Shown in pieces: positions 24,223-35,560 of a stretch of DNA of 64,000 bases (position 1 is the stretch's first letter; each line of letters opens with the position of its first letter). The DNA is taken from NCBI RefSeq assembly GCF_017980685.1, contig NZ_JACXXO010000016.1, positions 54,231 through 118,230 on the forward strand. Direction: 5' to 3'. The notes beneath the pieces were generated by a model that worked only from the letters and a program-made list of their open reading frames with translations, did no database searches and was not told where the DNA came from. The DNA comes from Pseudomonas iridis (lineage in GTDB: Bacteria > Pseudomonadota > Gammaproteobacteria > Pseudomonadales > Pseudomonadaceae). Both the position numbers and the translations under genes were made by a program.

Positions 24223-27170
24223 TCGGCATCCAGGTGCATTTGCGTCACCACCCTACCGTCGCTTTCAGCCTCGCCCAGATTAGTGTCGATGAAGTACACG
24301 CGGTCGTCAGCCAGTTGGCCCTTGTCCACCAGAAAATCCTTGATGCTGCTGGCACGGTCCTGGCCCAACTGACGCAGCAGCACATCGCTGGAACTCCAGA
24401 ACTGGATTACGCCTTCGCGCATTTTCGCTGTGCGTTCTTCCTTGCCCAGATCCTTCCATTCGGCCGGCGGCTGAGTCTTCAGACGAGTGCGATAGATGCC
24501 TTCGAGCAGTGGGCCTTTCTCGCTGTCCGGCACGTCAATCAAGGATGCCTGAGCCGGGACTTTATCGCCGCGGCGCTGGAGCATCTTGTAGTAGTTGTAT
24601 TGGTATTCACGTTCCAGGCGCTGTTCGGCAAGCAATGGGCCGTCGCTGCTTTTGGCGGCGACGCCCTCGATTTCCAGGCGCAGGGCCGGACGCTCCTTGA
24701 GTGCCTGGGACAGCTTGATCAGCGCACCCTCGGCATCCTTGTTCAACTCGCTGGAGCCCGGCGCGAAGGACACCGTGCCGAGATCCTGGGAGCCGCCACC
24801 GCTGACCAATCCACCAATCATTTTGAATGGTGCCGCAGCGGCTTTGACGATCAGATTGCGCAGGGTCTGCCAGACAATCGGCATCACGCTGAATTGCGGA
24901 TTGTTCAAGTCGCCCGTCACGGGTAACTCGATGGAGATTTTGCCGTCGACGTCCTTGAGCAGCGCGATCGCCAGTTTCAACGGCAGGCTTGTCGCATCCG
25001 GACTGTCGACTCTCTCACCCAGTTGCAATTGCTCGACCACCACTTTGTTCTCGGCCTTCAGTTGGCCCTTGGTGATCAGGTAATGCAGGTCGAGGTTGAG
25101 GCGGCCCTTGCGGATGCGGTATCCGGCGAATTTGCCGGAGTAGGGCGTCAGGGTGGTCAGCTCGACCCGTTTGAAACTGGTGGTGATGTCGAGGCTGGCC
25201 ATCGGGTCGAAAGGATTGACCGCGCCCTTGATGGTCACCGGTGCATAGCGGTCAACCTTGCCTTTGATGTCGACAGTGGCCGGTTTCGACTGTCGACTGT
25301 CGATGGTGCCGATCTGGCCGTTGAGTTGCTGGACGGCGGTGGCAAAATTCGGCGTCAGGCTGAAGTCGGCGAAGTTGGCCGAGCCGTCGTTGATGGCGAT
25401 ACCGCCGATGCGAATGCCCAATGGTTTGTCTTTGCTGGCCGGTTTGGCGGAGGCGGTTGCCGTGCCGCTGTCGGCAGGCTGCGGAATCAGCAGGTCATCG
25501 ATGTTGGTGGTGCGGTCATCGTTGATCATGAAGCGCACGTACGGCTGTAACAGGTTGACCTTGTCGATCGACAGGCTGTCGCCGTGCTGGTAGTTCAAGC
25601 CTTCCACGACCACTTGCTGCCACTTGAGGAAGTCGCGGGTTTTCAGGGTGTCGAGGGTGTGCAGTTGATCAATCTGCGCGCGGCCGGTCACGCTGAGCGC
25701 CAGAGGTTCGGTGCTCTTGAGGTTGACCTTGAGGTCACTGCCAAGCATGCCGCTGCGCAATTCGAGACGAATGAACGGATTGATGTAGGACTGCGCGACA
25801 CGCAGGTCGATGTCCTGGGTTTTAACGTTGAGCTGGGCGTTGACCGGCGCCAGATTGACCGTGCCATCGGCGAGGATCTTGCCCTGCTTGCCTAACCCGG
25901 TATCGAGTTTGAGCTTGAAGGGGGATCCGTTGAGGCTGTCAAAATCCTGCAGGTCGACGTTCAGCGGGGTGACATCCAGTGTCACCGGTGGATTGGCCGA
26001 CCGGTCGGCCAGATGGACGGTGTAGTTGCGCAGCTGCACATCTTTGAGCAGTACTTGCCATGGCTTGTCCGGCGCGCTCGGCTCAGGTTTCGGCGAGTCG
26101 GCGGTCGCAGGCGTGCTGGCCGGTTCGGCGGCGGCTTTGGCGGCAGGTTTCGACGGCTGGCTGGCGAACAGTTTCTGCCAGTCCAGTTGCCCGTCAGCCT
26201 CGAGGGCGGCCCAGGTTTCCAGTTTCTGGCTACGAATCTTGCCAACCACCACTTGCTGTTTCGCCAGGTCCACCGAGGTCTCGCTGACATCAAGACGTTC
26301 GAGTTTCGCCAGTGGGCGCCCGTCGGGTGCCTTGATCGCGAACGGCGCGATGCTCACTGCAACGTTGTTCAGTTGCAGCTCGGTTTGTTTCGACAGATTG
26401 AGTTTGTATTCGGTGCTGAGGTTCATCACGCCGTTTTCAAGAACCAGGGGCACCGCGTCTCGCACGTAAGGCCAAAACGCTTTCATATTGCCGTCGGTGA
26501 TTTTCAGCGTGCCTTCGGAGATGATCGGGATCAGGCTGAAATTGCCGCTCCAGTCGATTCGGCCACCGTTGGGACCAATCGCGACCAGCGTCATGTCGGC
26601 GCTGTCTTCGGGCAGGGTGCTGAGATTTTTCAGCTCGAAGTTGAGATCGTCGTAGAGGAATTCGATGGGTTCGCTCGGGCGCACATCCTCAAAGTGCACG
26701 ACACCGTTGGCGAGTTTGATCTGGTCGATGCGCAGAGGAAACGGTTTGGCATCGGGATCGGCAGGTGTCGGTTCACCGGCAGGTATGTTGAACAGACCGA
26801 GCAGATTGAGCTTGCCGTCTTTGGCGAAGAGGATTTCGGTCTTCGGTTTGTCCAGTTCGATGTTGGACAGATGGACTGCTTTCGTCCACAGGCTATCGAG
26901 TTGCAGGTCGGCGTACAGGCGTTCAAAACCGACCTGCTCTTTGCCGGGCTCGCCGATGACCAGGCCCCACAGGGTGACTTCAAGGCTGAACGGATTGAGT
27001 TCGATGCGCTGGATATGCGCAGGCACCGTCGCATAGTTGGCCAGTTGCTGGTTGGCAACACGCAAGGCGATGCCCGGTAAAATCAGAAACCCGAGCAAGC
27101 TGTAAAGGGCCAGAGCGGTCAACAGTGCGCCAATCGCGCGAATCAATCCTTTGGGCATGTGCGGCTTCAT
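24219..27170 (-). CDS. Large AsmA-like DUF748 envelope protein
   Basis: About 983 residues with one N-terminal membrane helix (roughly residues 6-33) and a long periplasmic part of repeated beta-rich segments, matching DUF748. This family is related to AsmA/TamB/YhdP bridge proteins, which are thought to move phospholipids between membranes. The C-terminal part has an OmpA-like stretch (SFAPGSSELNKDAEGALIKL). A Pro/Ala linker (SKPAAKAAAEPASTPATADS) is visible near 345. The start is 27170 (MKPHMPKGL) or 27158; the frame continues upstream without support. Lipid transport is a family inference. Confidence 0.85.
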   Translation of the reverse strand: MKPHMPKGLIRAIGALLTALALYSLLGFLILPGIALRVANQQLANYATVPAHIQRIELNPFSLEVTLWGLVIGEPGKEQVGFERLYADLQLDSLWTKAVHLSNIELDKPKTEILFAKDGKLNLLGLFNIPAGEPTPADPDAKPFPLRIDQIKLANGVVHFEDVRPSEPIEFLYDDLNFELKNLSTLPEDSADMTLVAIGPNGGRIDWSGNFSLIPIISEGTLKITDGNMKAFWPYVRDAVPLVLENGVMNLSTEYKLNLSKQTELQLNNVAVSIAPFAIKAPDGRPLAKLERLDVSETSVDLAKQQVVVGKIRSQKLETWAALEADGQLDWQKLFASQPSKPAAKAAAEPASTPATADSPKPEPSAPDKPWQVLLKDVQLRNYTVHLADRSANPPVTLDVTPLNVDLQDFDSLNGSPFKLKLDTGLGKQGKILADGTVNLAPVNAQLNVKTQDIDLRVAQSYINPFIRLELRSGMLGSDLKVNLKSTEPLALSVTGRAQIDQLHTLDTLKTRDFLKWQQVVVEGLNYQHGDSLSIDKVNLLQPYVRFMINDDRTTNIDDLLIPQPADSGTATASAKPASKDKPLGIRIGGIAINDGSANFADFSLTPNFATAVQQLNGQIGTIDSRQSKPATVDIKGKVDRYAPVTIKGAVNPFDPMASLDITTSFKRVELTTLTPYSGKFAGYRIRKGRLNLDLHYLITKGQLKAENKVVVEQLQLGERVDSPDATSLPLKLAIALLKDVDGKISIELPVTGDLNNPQFSVMPIVWQTLRNLIVKAAAAPFKMIGGLVSGGGSQDLGTVSFAPGSSELNKDAEGALIKLSQALKERPALRLEIEGVAAKSSDGPLLAEQRLEREYQYNYYKMLQRRGDKVPAQASLIDVPDSEKGPLLEGIYRTRLKTQPPAEWKDLGKEERTAKMREGVIQFWSSSDVLLRQLGQDRASSIKDFLVDKGQLADDRVYFIDTNLGEAESDGRVVTQMHLDAE

Positions 27171-27270
27171 CTGTCGGAAACGGAGTGCCTTGGAGTATGG
27201 CACGCGATTCTGGTTCCGAAGTACCTGGTGTAGAACAGGATTGTTCAGATTCTTCGGAAAACATAAAACA

Positions 27271-27360
27271 CTGTGGGAGCTGGCTTGCCAGCGATGACGG
27301 CCGATCATTCGACATAGATGTCGCCTGGTCCACCGCAATTGCTGGGAAGCCAGCTCCCAG
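27271..27360. repeat. REPIN-like element (GTGGGAGCTGGCTTGCCAGC type)
   Basis: CTGTGGGAGCTGGCTTGCCAG at the left and CTGGGAAGCCAGCTCCCAG-type at the right form imperfect inverted arms. The right arm is diverged. It lies upstream of the DUF748 gene and downstream of the methyltransferase gene. Confidence 0.75.
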
Positions 27361-27386
27361 AGGTTGTTCGCCGCAAAGCAATGTGA

Positions 27387-28403
27387 TCAGAGTTGCAGGA
27401 TCAGGGTTTTCAACGGCGGCTGTTGGTCCAGCGACGGGAAATCCACGCCCGGGGTCATCACGCTCCATTCGCGCACCGGGCGCCCGGCCTTCTCGGCGCA
27501 ACGCAGGACCTGTTCGCGCCAGTCATCCATGCTGACTTTTGCCAGGTTGTTGCAGCAGATCAGCACGCCGTTGTCGGCGGTGGTCAGCAGGGCCGGTTTG
27601 AGCAGGCTTTGATAGTCGCGCAGCAGGTCGACGGTGCCGAACGCGCTCTTGGCCCAGGCCGGCGGATCGAGCAGTACCAGATCGTACTGACGCTGTTCCA
27701 GGCGCTGATAGCTCGGCAGTTTCTGCCCGCGTCGTTGACTGATGGGCAGACCGGCCAGTTGGCGGATGGCCGGAAAGTAGTCGGACTGGACGAACTCCAT
27801 TTCCGGCAACTGCGGATTGAGCAACCCGTTTTCGCGACCGACGGCGAGGTTGCCCTCGGCAAAATCCAGGTTGCACACTTCACGGGCGCCACCGGCCGCG
27901 GCACTCAAGCCAACGCCGCAGGTGTAGGCGAACAGGTTGAGCACGCTTTTGCCTTTGGCGTGATCCTTGACCCAGCCGCGGGTGTTGCGCAGATCGAGGA
28001 ACAGCAGTGGATCCTGCCCGGCATGGCGTCCGCGTACACGGTAATTCAGGCCCCATTCGTGACCGACCAGATCCACCAGCGCCGCGTCATCGGCACGGTA
28101 GACGTGGTCTTCGCGGTCGATACGCGAGTTGCCGCGGGAACGGTCGTTGTAGACCAGCAAAGTCTCCAGGCCCAGGGTCTGATTGACGATAGCGTGCAGT
28201 TGCAGCAGATCGTCACGCTCCAGCGTCTGGTGAAAACTTTGCACCAGCAATTGCGGGCCGTAACGGTCGATGGTCAGGCCGCCGGCGCCTTCCTGGCTGC
28301 CATGGAACAGGCGATAGCAATCGGTGCCCTGGCTGTGCAGTACAGAGAGCAAGTCCTGACGTTGATCGAGGGCGGCGCGCAGCGCCTGATTCAAGGAAGA
28401 CAT
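27387..28403 (-). CDS. RlmI/RlmK-type class I SAM-dependent RNA methyltransferase
   Basis: A 338-residue methyltransferase of the YccW/RlmI (COG1092) family, which methylates cytosine or guanine in 23S rRNA. The SAM-binding motif SVLNLFAYTCGVGLSAAAGGA (about 187-207) and the catalytic-site motif LLDPPAWAKS (about 268-277) are clear. It lacks the N-terminal PUA domain of full-length RlmI, and the GSQEGAGGLTIDRYG segment replaces it as an EEHEC-type domain. The ATG at 28403 fits the family start; 24 more codons upstream are open. The exact rRNA target is not known. Confidence 0.85.
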   Translation of the reverse strand: MSSLNQALRAALDQRQDLLSVLHSQGTDCYRLFHGSQEGAGGLTIDRYGPQLLVQSFHQTLERDDLLQLHAIVNQTLGLETLLVYNDRSRGNSRIDREDHVYRADDAALVDLVGHEWGLNYRVRGRHAGQDPLLFLDLRNTRGWVKDHAKGKSVLNLFAYTCGVGLSAAAGGAREVCNLDFAEGNLAVGRENGLLNPQLPEMEFVQSDYFPAIRQLAGLPISQRRGQKLPSYQRLEQRQYDLVLLDPPAWAKSAFGTVDLLRDYQSLLKPALLTTADNGVLICCNNLAKVSMDDWREQVLRCAEKAGRPVREWSVMTPGVDFPSLDQQPPLKTLILQL

Positions 28404-28449
28404 GCGGGCGCCTTGCTGGAGAGAATTGGGGCGCGGGAGTTTAACAGTT

Positions 28450-28522
28450 ACTGAGCTGCAAGCTCTAAGCTTCAAGCCTCAAGCTCAAAACTTGCAGCTT
28501 GCAGCTTGCAGCTTGCAGCTCT
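28450..28522. repeat. Tandem CTTGCAG heptamer array with inverted arm
   Basis: Four perfect tandem copies of CTTGCAG lie at 28491-28518, preceded by an imperfect inverted segment (GAGCTGCAAGCTCTAAGCTT) that could fold back on it. The array sits between two minus-strand genes. Similar AAGCTTGCAGC-rich spacers are scattered in Pseudomonas genomes. Confidence 0.8.
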
Positions 28523-28527
28523 GAGCG

Positions 28528-29400
28528 TCAGCGAAGCAGCCCCATCCGCCGCTTGGCCCGTTGCACCGAGCCATTGCGCATCGCCCAGCGCAGCATCGGC
28601 GCGCTGCGCTTGACGCTGGCGCGGATCAGTTGGCGTTGCAGCGGATGCTGTCGGGCGTCGAGCATGTCGCTGGCCCAGTCCGGCAACAGATCGATGCCGG
28701 CCTTCATCATCAGATCGCCAAATGGCCGCGCCATCAGGCTGGGGGCCGGGGCTTCGAGCAGCAGGCGCAGGACTTCGCGGCTGCGCTCATCACAGAGCAA
28801 TTGCGGGCGCATGCGTTGCAGATAATCCGCCACGGCCTGGCGCGATTTCGGCACATCCCGGGCGCCGAGACGCTCGGCGACCACGGCGATTTCTGCGTAA
28901 TACCGGTCCTGATCGGCCAATGACAACTGTGGATTGCGATAACGCAGATGCGCCGCGAGAAAGTTACTGACTTCCGCCACATGCACCCACGTCAGCAAAT
29001 CCGGATCGCTGGCCGCATAAGGCCGGCCATCTGGCGCCGTGCCGACCACTTGCAGGTGAATGGTGCGGACTTTCTCGATCAACCAGTCGGCGTCGCGGCG
29101 TGAACCGAAAGTGGTGCCGGAGACAAACTGACTGGTGCGGCGCAAGCGTCCGAGCATGTCTTCACGAAAGTTCGAGTGGTCCCAGACTCCGGCCAGCGCC
29201 AGTGGATGCAGCGCTTGCAGCAATAGCGCACTGATGCCGCCGATCAACATGCTGCTGAAGTCGCCGTGCACCTGCCAACTGACCGAGTCGGGACCAAACA
29301 GCCCCGGGTCGCCCTTGGGGTTTTCCAGATCGAGCTGGCCGAGGGACAGACCGGTCAGGCTCATGAGCTGGTTTTCGATACGACTGCGGATGAATTCCAT
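28528..29400 (-). CDS. DUF2236 / MpaB-family putative oxygenase
   Basis: A 290-residue protein of DUF2236, the family of latex-clearing protein Lcp and MpaB, which bind heme b and oxidise polymers or cyclic substrates. The segment DSVSWQVHGDFSSMLIGGISALLLQALHPLALAGVWDHS, with histidines near 46, 66 and 76, contains the expected axial heme ligands. No signal peptide is present. The start is ATG 29400, with a GTG two codons upstream as an alternative. The substrate is unknown. Confidence 0.82.
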   Translation of the reverse strand: MEFIRSRIENQLMSLTGLSLGQLDLENPKGDPGLFGPDSVSWQVHGDFSSMLIGGISALLLQALHPLALAGVWDHSNFREDMLGRLRRTSQFVSGTTFGSRRDADWLIEKVRTIHLQVVGTAPDGRPYAASDPDLLTWVHVAEVSNFLAAHLRYRNPQLSLADQDRYYAEIAVVAERLGARDVPKSRQAVADYLQRMRPQLLCDERSREVLRLLLEAPAPSLMARPFGDLMMKAGIDLLPDWASDMLDARQHPLQRQLIRASVKRSAPMLRWAMRNGSVQRAKRRMGLLR

Positions 29401-29449
29401 GAGCACTCAGTGGGTAAGGGGCGCGCTCGGTTGGCCGCGCCCGCAAGGG

Positions 29450-31387
<1,938 letters not shown>

Positions 31388-31462
31388 GACGGTTCCTTAT
31401 TCTTGTTGTGCGAAGAATAAAGATGCGCCGAGCGGTCAACAGGTTCAAGTCATCCACAAACA

Positions 31463-31556
31463 ACTGTGGGAGCGAGCCTGCTCGCGAATGCGCAGTGTCA
31501 GTCAACAAAGATGCTGAATGACAAACCGCATTCGCGAGCAGGCTCGCTCCCACAGT
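31463..31556. repeat. REPIN (GTGGGAGCGAGCCTGCTCGC type)
   Basis: A near-perfect inverted pair: ACTGTGGGAGCGAGCCTGCT at the left and AGCAGGCTCGCTCCCACAGT at the right, with CGCGAATGCG and CGCATTCGCG extensions. It lies between acs and pgi. Confidence 0.92.
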
Positions 31557-31598
31557 GGATAAGTGTTGCCCGCAGGATCTGTGGGCAACACAGTCAAA

Positions 31599-33263
31599 TC
31601 AACCGCGGTGACGACCGCGGAAGTAGTTGATCAAGCCCTGGGTAGACGGATCGTCAGCGTTGGTTTCGTCGCTGCCGACCAGGCGATTGTAAACGCCCTT
31701 GCCCAATTCCTTGCCCAGTTCCACGCCCCACTGGTCAAAGGCATTGATGCCCCAGACCACGCTTTGCACGAACACTTTATGTTCATACATGGCCACCAGT
31801 GCGCCAAGACGACGCGGGCTGATGCGTTCGACCACCAGGGTGTTGCTCGGACGGTTGCCCGGGATCACCTTGTGCGGAGCAAGTTTGTGCACCTGGTCTT
31901 CGCTCATGCCCTTTTCGCGCAATTCGGCTTCGGCTTCCGGCAGGGTCTTGCCGAGCATCAGCGCCTGGCTCTGCGACAGGCAGTTGGCGTACAGCCACTG
32001 ATGGTGGTCGGCCACCGGGTTGAAGCTGACGATTGGCACGATGAAGTCGGCCGGGATCAGTTGGCTGCCTTGATGCAGCAGCTGGTGGTAGGCGTGCTGA
32101 CCGTTGCAGCCGACGCCGCCCCAGATCACCGGGCCGGTATCAGTCGAGACCGGGGTACCGTCCTGACGCACGCTCTTGCCGTTGGACTCCATGTCCAGTT
32201 GCTGCAAGTGCTTGGTGATGTTGCGCAGGTAATGGTCGTACGGCAGGATCGCGTGGCTTTGCGCGCCCCAGAAGTTGCCGTACCACACGCCGAGCAGCGC
32301 CAGCAGCACTGGCATGTTCTGTTCGAACGGCGCGGTCTGGAAATGCTGGTCCATGGTGTAGGCACCGGACAGCAGTTCCTTGAAGTTGGACATGCCGATG
32401 GCCAGGGCAATCGGCAAACCGATGGCCGACCACAGCGAGTAACGGCCGCCAACCCAGTCCCACATCGGGAAGATGTTTTCTTCACGAATGCCGAACGCCA
32501 CGGCCGCGGCGTTGTTGCTCGACACAGCGATGAAGTGACGATACAGCTCGGCTTCCGAACCGCCCTGAGCCAGGTACCAGGCGCGTGCGGCCTGAGCGTT
32601 CTTCAGGGTTTCGAGGGTGTTGAAAGACTTCGACGAGACGATGAACAGCGTGGTTTCGGCGCGCAGCTTTTGCGTCAGTTCATGGAACTCGCTGCCGTCG
32701 ATGTTTGCCAGGTAGTGGCAACGCACGCCTTTTTGCGCGTAGGACAGCAAGGCTTCGGACACCAGCTCAGGGCCGAGGAACGAGCCACCGATGCCGATGT
32801 TGACCACGTCAGTGATCGGCTTCTCGGTGTAACCACGCCACAGGCCGTCGTGGATGCGACCGACCAGATCGGTGATCTGATTCAGCACCTTGTGCACTTC
32901 CGGCATCACGTTGACGCCGTTGACCGACAGCTTGTCGCCGACCGGACGGCGCAGGGCGGTGTGCAGCGCAGGGCGCTGTTCGGACGTATTGACGATTTCG
33001 CCGTCGAACAAGGCTTTGATCGCGCCCTTCAGATCGACTTCATTGGCCAGGTTCACCAGCAGGTCGCGGGTCTGGGCGTTGATCAAATTCTTCGAATAAT
33101 CGAGAAACAGCCCGCAGCTGCTGAGGGTGAACTGATTGAAGCGCTGCGGATCGGCGTTAAAGGCTTCGCGCATGCTGAAATCCTGCATGGCTTGGCGGTG
33201 ATCTTTCAACGCTTGCCAGGCGGGCAGAGCGGTAACGTCTTGAGGATTGAGGTAATACGCCAT
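31599..33263 (-). CDS. pgi: Glucose-6-phosphate isomerase Pgi
   Basis: A 554-residue enzyme interconverting glucose-6-phosphate and fructose-6-phosphate. The PGI signatures are present: VNIGIGGSFLGPELVSEAL near 150-168, FIVSSKSFNTLETLKNA near 208-224 and GKSVRQDGTP...GGVGCNGQHAYHQLLHQG with the catalytic residues near 355-390. In pseudomonads, which lack phosphofructokinase, Pgi serves gluconeogenesis and the Entner-Doudoroff cycle. I chose the ATG at 33263 (MAYYLNPQDVTAL); 30 codons upstream are open but not conserved. Confidence 0.97.
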   Translation of the reverse strand: MAYYLNPQDVTALPAWQALKDHRQAMQDFSMREAFNADPQRFNQFTLSSCGLFLDYSKNLINAQTRDLLVNLANEVDLKGAIKALFDGEIVNTSEQRPALHTALRRPVGDKLSVNGVNVMPEVHKVLNQITDLVGRIHDGLWRGYTEKPITDVVNIGIGGSFLGPELVSEALLSYAQKGVRCHYLANIDGSEFHELTQKLRAETTLFIVSSKSFNTLETLKNAQAARAWYLAQGGSEAELYRHFIAVSSNNAAAVAFGIREENIFPMWDWVGGRYSLWSAIGLPIALAIGMSNFKELLSGAYTMDQHFQTAPFEQNMPVLLALLGVWYGNFWGAQSHAILPYDHYLRNITKHLQQLDMESNGKSVRQDGTPVSTDTGPVIWGGVGCNGQHAYHQLLHQGSQLIPADFIVPIVSFNPVADHHQWLYANCLSQSQALMLGKTLPEAEAELREKGMSEDQVHKLAPHKVIPGNRPSNTLVVERISPRRLGALVAMYEHKVFVQSVVWGINAFDQWGVELGKELGKGVYNRLVGSDETNADDPSTQGLINYFRGRHRG

Positions 33264-33499
33264 CGCTGCGGTTTTCCTTTTTACTTGAACGGCCTTTTGA
33301 ACACTGAACAAGCCTGCACGCCATGTTTGGGCGTGGGCCAACTGCGTTGTCACGGTTTCTGGACACAGGGCGAATACAGTAAACCTCGCGCTGCAATCTG
33401 TCTTGACTTTGTCTGACCCGATCCCTGTACTTTTTTAACATTGATACCGGGAACGAGGCGACAAACGGCCAATACACACCAGCAGTGGCGCGAAAACAA

Positions 33500-33588
33500 C
33501 TGTGGGAGCGAGCCTGCTCGCGAAGCTTCGTGTCAGGCGGCGCGTGGCTATCTGACAGTTTGCGTTCGCGAGCAGGCTGGCTCCCACC
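33500..33588. repeat. REPIN (GTGGGAGCGAGCCTGCTCGC type)
   Basis: CTGTGGGAGCGAGCCTGCTC at the left and GAGCAGGCTGGCTCCCACC at the right (one mismatch). It occupies the pgi-panC interval, where P. aeruginosa has panD. Confidence 0.9.
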
Positions 33589-33605
33589 GGGTATTGCGGT
33601 GATGC

Positions 33606-34466
33606 TTACGTCGGCGTATCGAGATTCAGGTGCAGGTTATCGATCAACCGCGTAGTGCCGAGAAACGCTGCCACCAGAATCACCAGATCACGGTCTTCAG
33701 CCGTCGCCGGACGCAAGGTCAAGGCGTGGCGGATTTCCAGATAATCCGGGCGCAGGCCAGCGGCTTCGAGCTGCTGCAGTTGCGCGCTGATCAGTGCCGG
33801 GAAATCCCGTTCACCTTGCTGAATCGACTCGGCAATCGTGCTCAGGGTGCGATAGACGACCGGGGCTACGGCGCGTTGTTCTTCGCTGAGGAAACCATTG
33901 CGCGACGACAGTGCAAGGCCATCCTCAGCGCGGACTGTCGGTTCGCCGATGATCTGGATCGGCATGTTCAGGTCATGCACCAACGCGCGGATCACCGCCA
34001 GTTGCTGGAAATCCTTCTGACCGAAAATCGCCAGATCCGGCTGAACCATGTTGAACAGTTTGCTGACCACTGTCGCCACACCTTCGAAATGACCCGGACG
34101 GCTGGCGCCACACAGGCCTTCGGAAAGTTGCGGCACGCTGACCCGGGTCTGCCCGGCCATGCCATCGGGGTACATTTCTTCGACGGTCGGCGCGAACAGC
34201 AGTGAGCAACCGGCTTCCAGCAGTTTTTCCTGATCCGCCGCGAGGGTGCGCGGGTATTTGTCGAGGTCTTCGCCGGCACCGAATTGCAGCGGGTTGACGA
34301 AAATGCTCGCGACCACGAAATCCACGCGTTGCGTGGCTTTGGTCACCAGCGCGACGTGGCCGCTGTGCAGGTTGCCCATGGTCGGCACGAAGCCGATGCG
34401 CTTGCCTTCGCTACGGGCACGGGCTACAGCAGCGCGCAGTTCGCGTACGGTTTTGACGGTGTTCAT
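33606..34466 (-). CDS. panC: Pantothenate synthetase PanC
   Basis: A 286-residue ATP-dependent ligase joining pantoate and beta-alanine to form pantothenate (vitamin B5). The HxGH-type motif GNLHSGHVALV (about 32-42), FVNPLQFGAGEDLDKYPRT near 57-75 and the KDFQQLAVI loop near 150 are the catalytic hallmarks. The start overlaps panB by four bases. The beta-alanine supplier panD is not present beside it. Confidence 0.96.
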   Translation of the reverse strand: MNTVKTVRELRAAVARARSEGKRIGFVPTMGNLHSGHVALVTKATQRVDFVVASIFVNPLQFGAGEDLDKYPRTLAADQEKLLEAGCSLLFAPTVEEMYPDGMAGQTRVSVPQLSEGLCGASRPGHFEGVATVVSKLFNMVQPDLAIFGQKDFQQLAVIRALVHDLNMPIQIIGEPTVRAEDGLALSSRNGFLSEEQRAVAPVVYRTLSTIAESIQQGERDFPALISAQLQQLEAAGLRPDYLEIRHALTLRPATAEDRDLVILVAAFLGTTRLIDNLHLNLDTPT

Positions 34467-35263
34467 GCAGAGAATCCGTGTTCGATGCCAGGGAACGTGG
34501 TGGCTTTGACTTCGCTGACGTAAGCCTTGAGGGCCGAATCGATACTGTCCTGACCGTGCATGAAGTTTTTCACGAACTTGGGTACGCGGCCGGAGATCGA
34601 CAGACCGAGCATGTCGGGCAGCACCAGAACCTGACCATCGGTGGCGTTACCAGCGCCGATGCCGATGACCGGAATCTTCACTGCCTGACTGATTTCTGCT
34701 GCCAGTTCACTCGGTACGCATTCGAGCAGCAGCATGGCCGCGCCAGCCTGTTCCAGTGAAATGGCGTCGGCACGCATCTGCCGCGCCTGGTTTTCGTTGC
34801 GGCCCTGCACTTTATAGCCACCGAGAATGTTCACCGCTTGCGGGGTCAGGCCCATGTGCGCGCAGACCGGGATACCGCGTTCGGCGAGCAGACGGATCGA
34901 CTCGGCCAGCCACAATGCACCTTCGACCTTGATCATGTGCGCGCCGGCCTGCATCAGCATGGCGGCGTTGGTCATGGTTTGCTCAAGAGTGGCGTAGGCC
35001 ATGAACGGCAAGTCGGCCATGATCAGGGCATCGCGGTTGCCGCGTTTGACGCAGGCAGTGTGATAGGCCATTTCTGCGGTGGTCACCGGCAGGGTGCTGT
35101 CGTGACCTTGCAGGACCATGCCGAGTGAGTCGCCCACCAGCAACACTTCGACACCGGCCTCGTTGCAGGCGTGGGCGAAAGTCGCGTCATAGCAGGTCAG
35201 CATGGTGATCTTTTCACCTTTCTGCTTGAGGCTCTGGAGCGTGGTCAGGGTGATGGCTGGCAT
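34463..35263 (-). CDS. panB: Ketopantoate hydroxymethyltransferase PanB
   Basis: A 266-residue (beta/alpha)8 enzyme that makes ketopantoate from 2-ketoisovalerate with methylene-tetrahydrofolate. The motifs MLTCYDATFAHACNEAGVEVLLVGDSLGMV (about 21-50, metal-binding D46) and KVEGALWLAESIRLLAERGIPVCAHMGLTPQ near 112-142 are diagnostic. It precedes panC in a two-gene operon. A 404-base interval containing GTTAC repeats and a REPIN separates it from folK. Confidence 0.96.
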   Translation of the reverse strand: MPAITLTTLQSLKQKGEKITMLTCYDATFAHACNEAGVEVLLVGDSLGMVLQGHDSTLPVTTAEMAYHTACVKRGNRDALIMADLPFMAYATLEQTMTNAAMLMQAGAHMIKVEGALWLAESIRLLAERGIPVCAHMGLTPQAVNILGGYKVQGRNENQARQMRADAISLEQAGAAMLLLECVPSELAAEISQAVKIPVIGIGAGNATDGQVLVLPDMLGLSISGRVPKFVKNFMHGQDSIDSALKAYVSEVKATTFPGIEHGFSA

Positions 35264-35560
35264 GTAAAAAATCCTCGTTCAGGCGCTCTGGAAACTACTG
35301 CGAGTAACGCGCGTGATTCTTCATCTACTCAGGCGCACGGTCTTTTGTCGTGCTTATAAGGCCTGGATTGCGCCCGTATGTGCCGGGTTGGCGGCAGCGG
35401 GACGCCTATAGTCGTGAGGAGCCAAGCGGAAGTCAATTGTGTGTGTTACCGCGTTGTTACGAGGGGAGTGTTACCGGCGTTACTGATGCGATTCAGCGGC
35501 GCGGCGGGGCTGAATCACAGAATTTTTGTCGGACAAAAATAGCGATGCCGCACGCTATCC

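Noticed and set aside
28491..28520. CRISPR-like array
   Set aside because: Seven-base tandem units without spacers and no cas genes.
31565..31588. Terminator for pgi (GTTGCCC/GGGCAAC dyad)
   Set aside because: The dyad is short and no T run follows on the minus strand, so termination is not supported.
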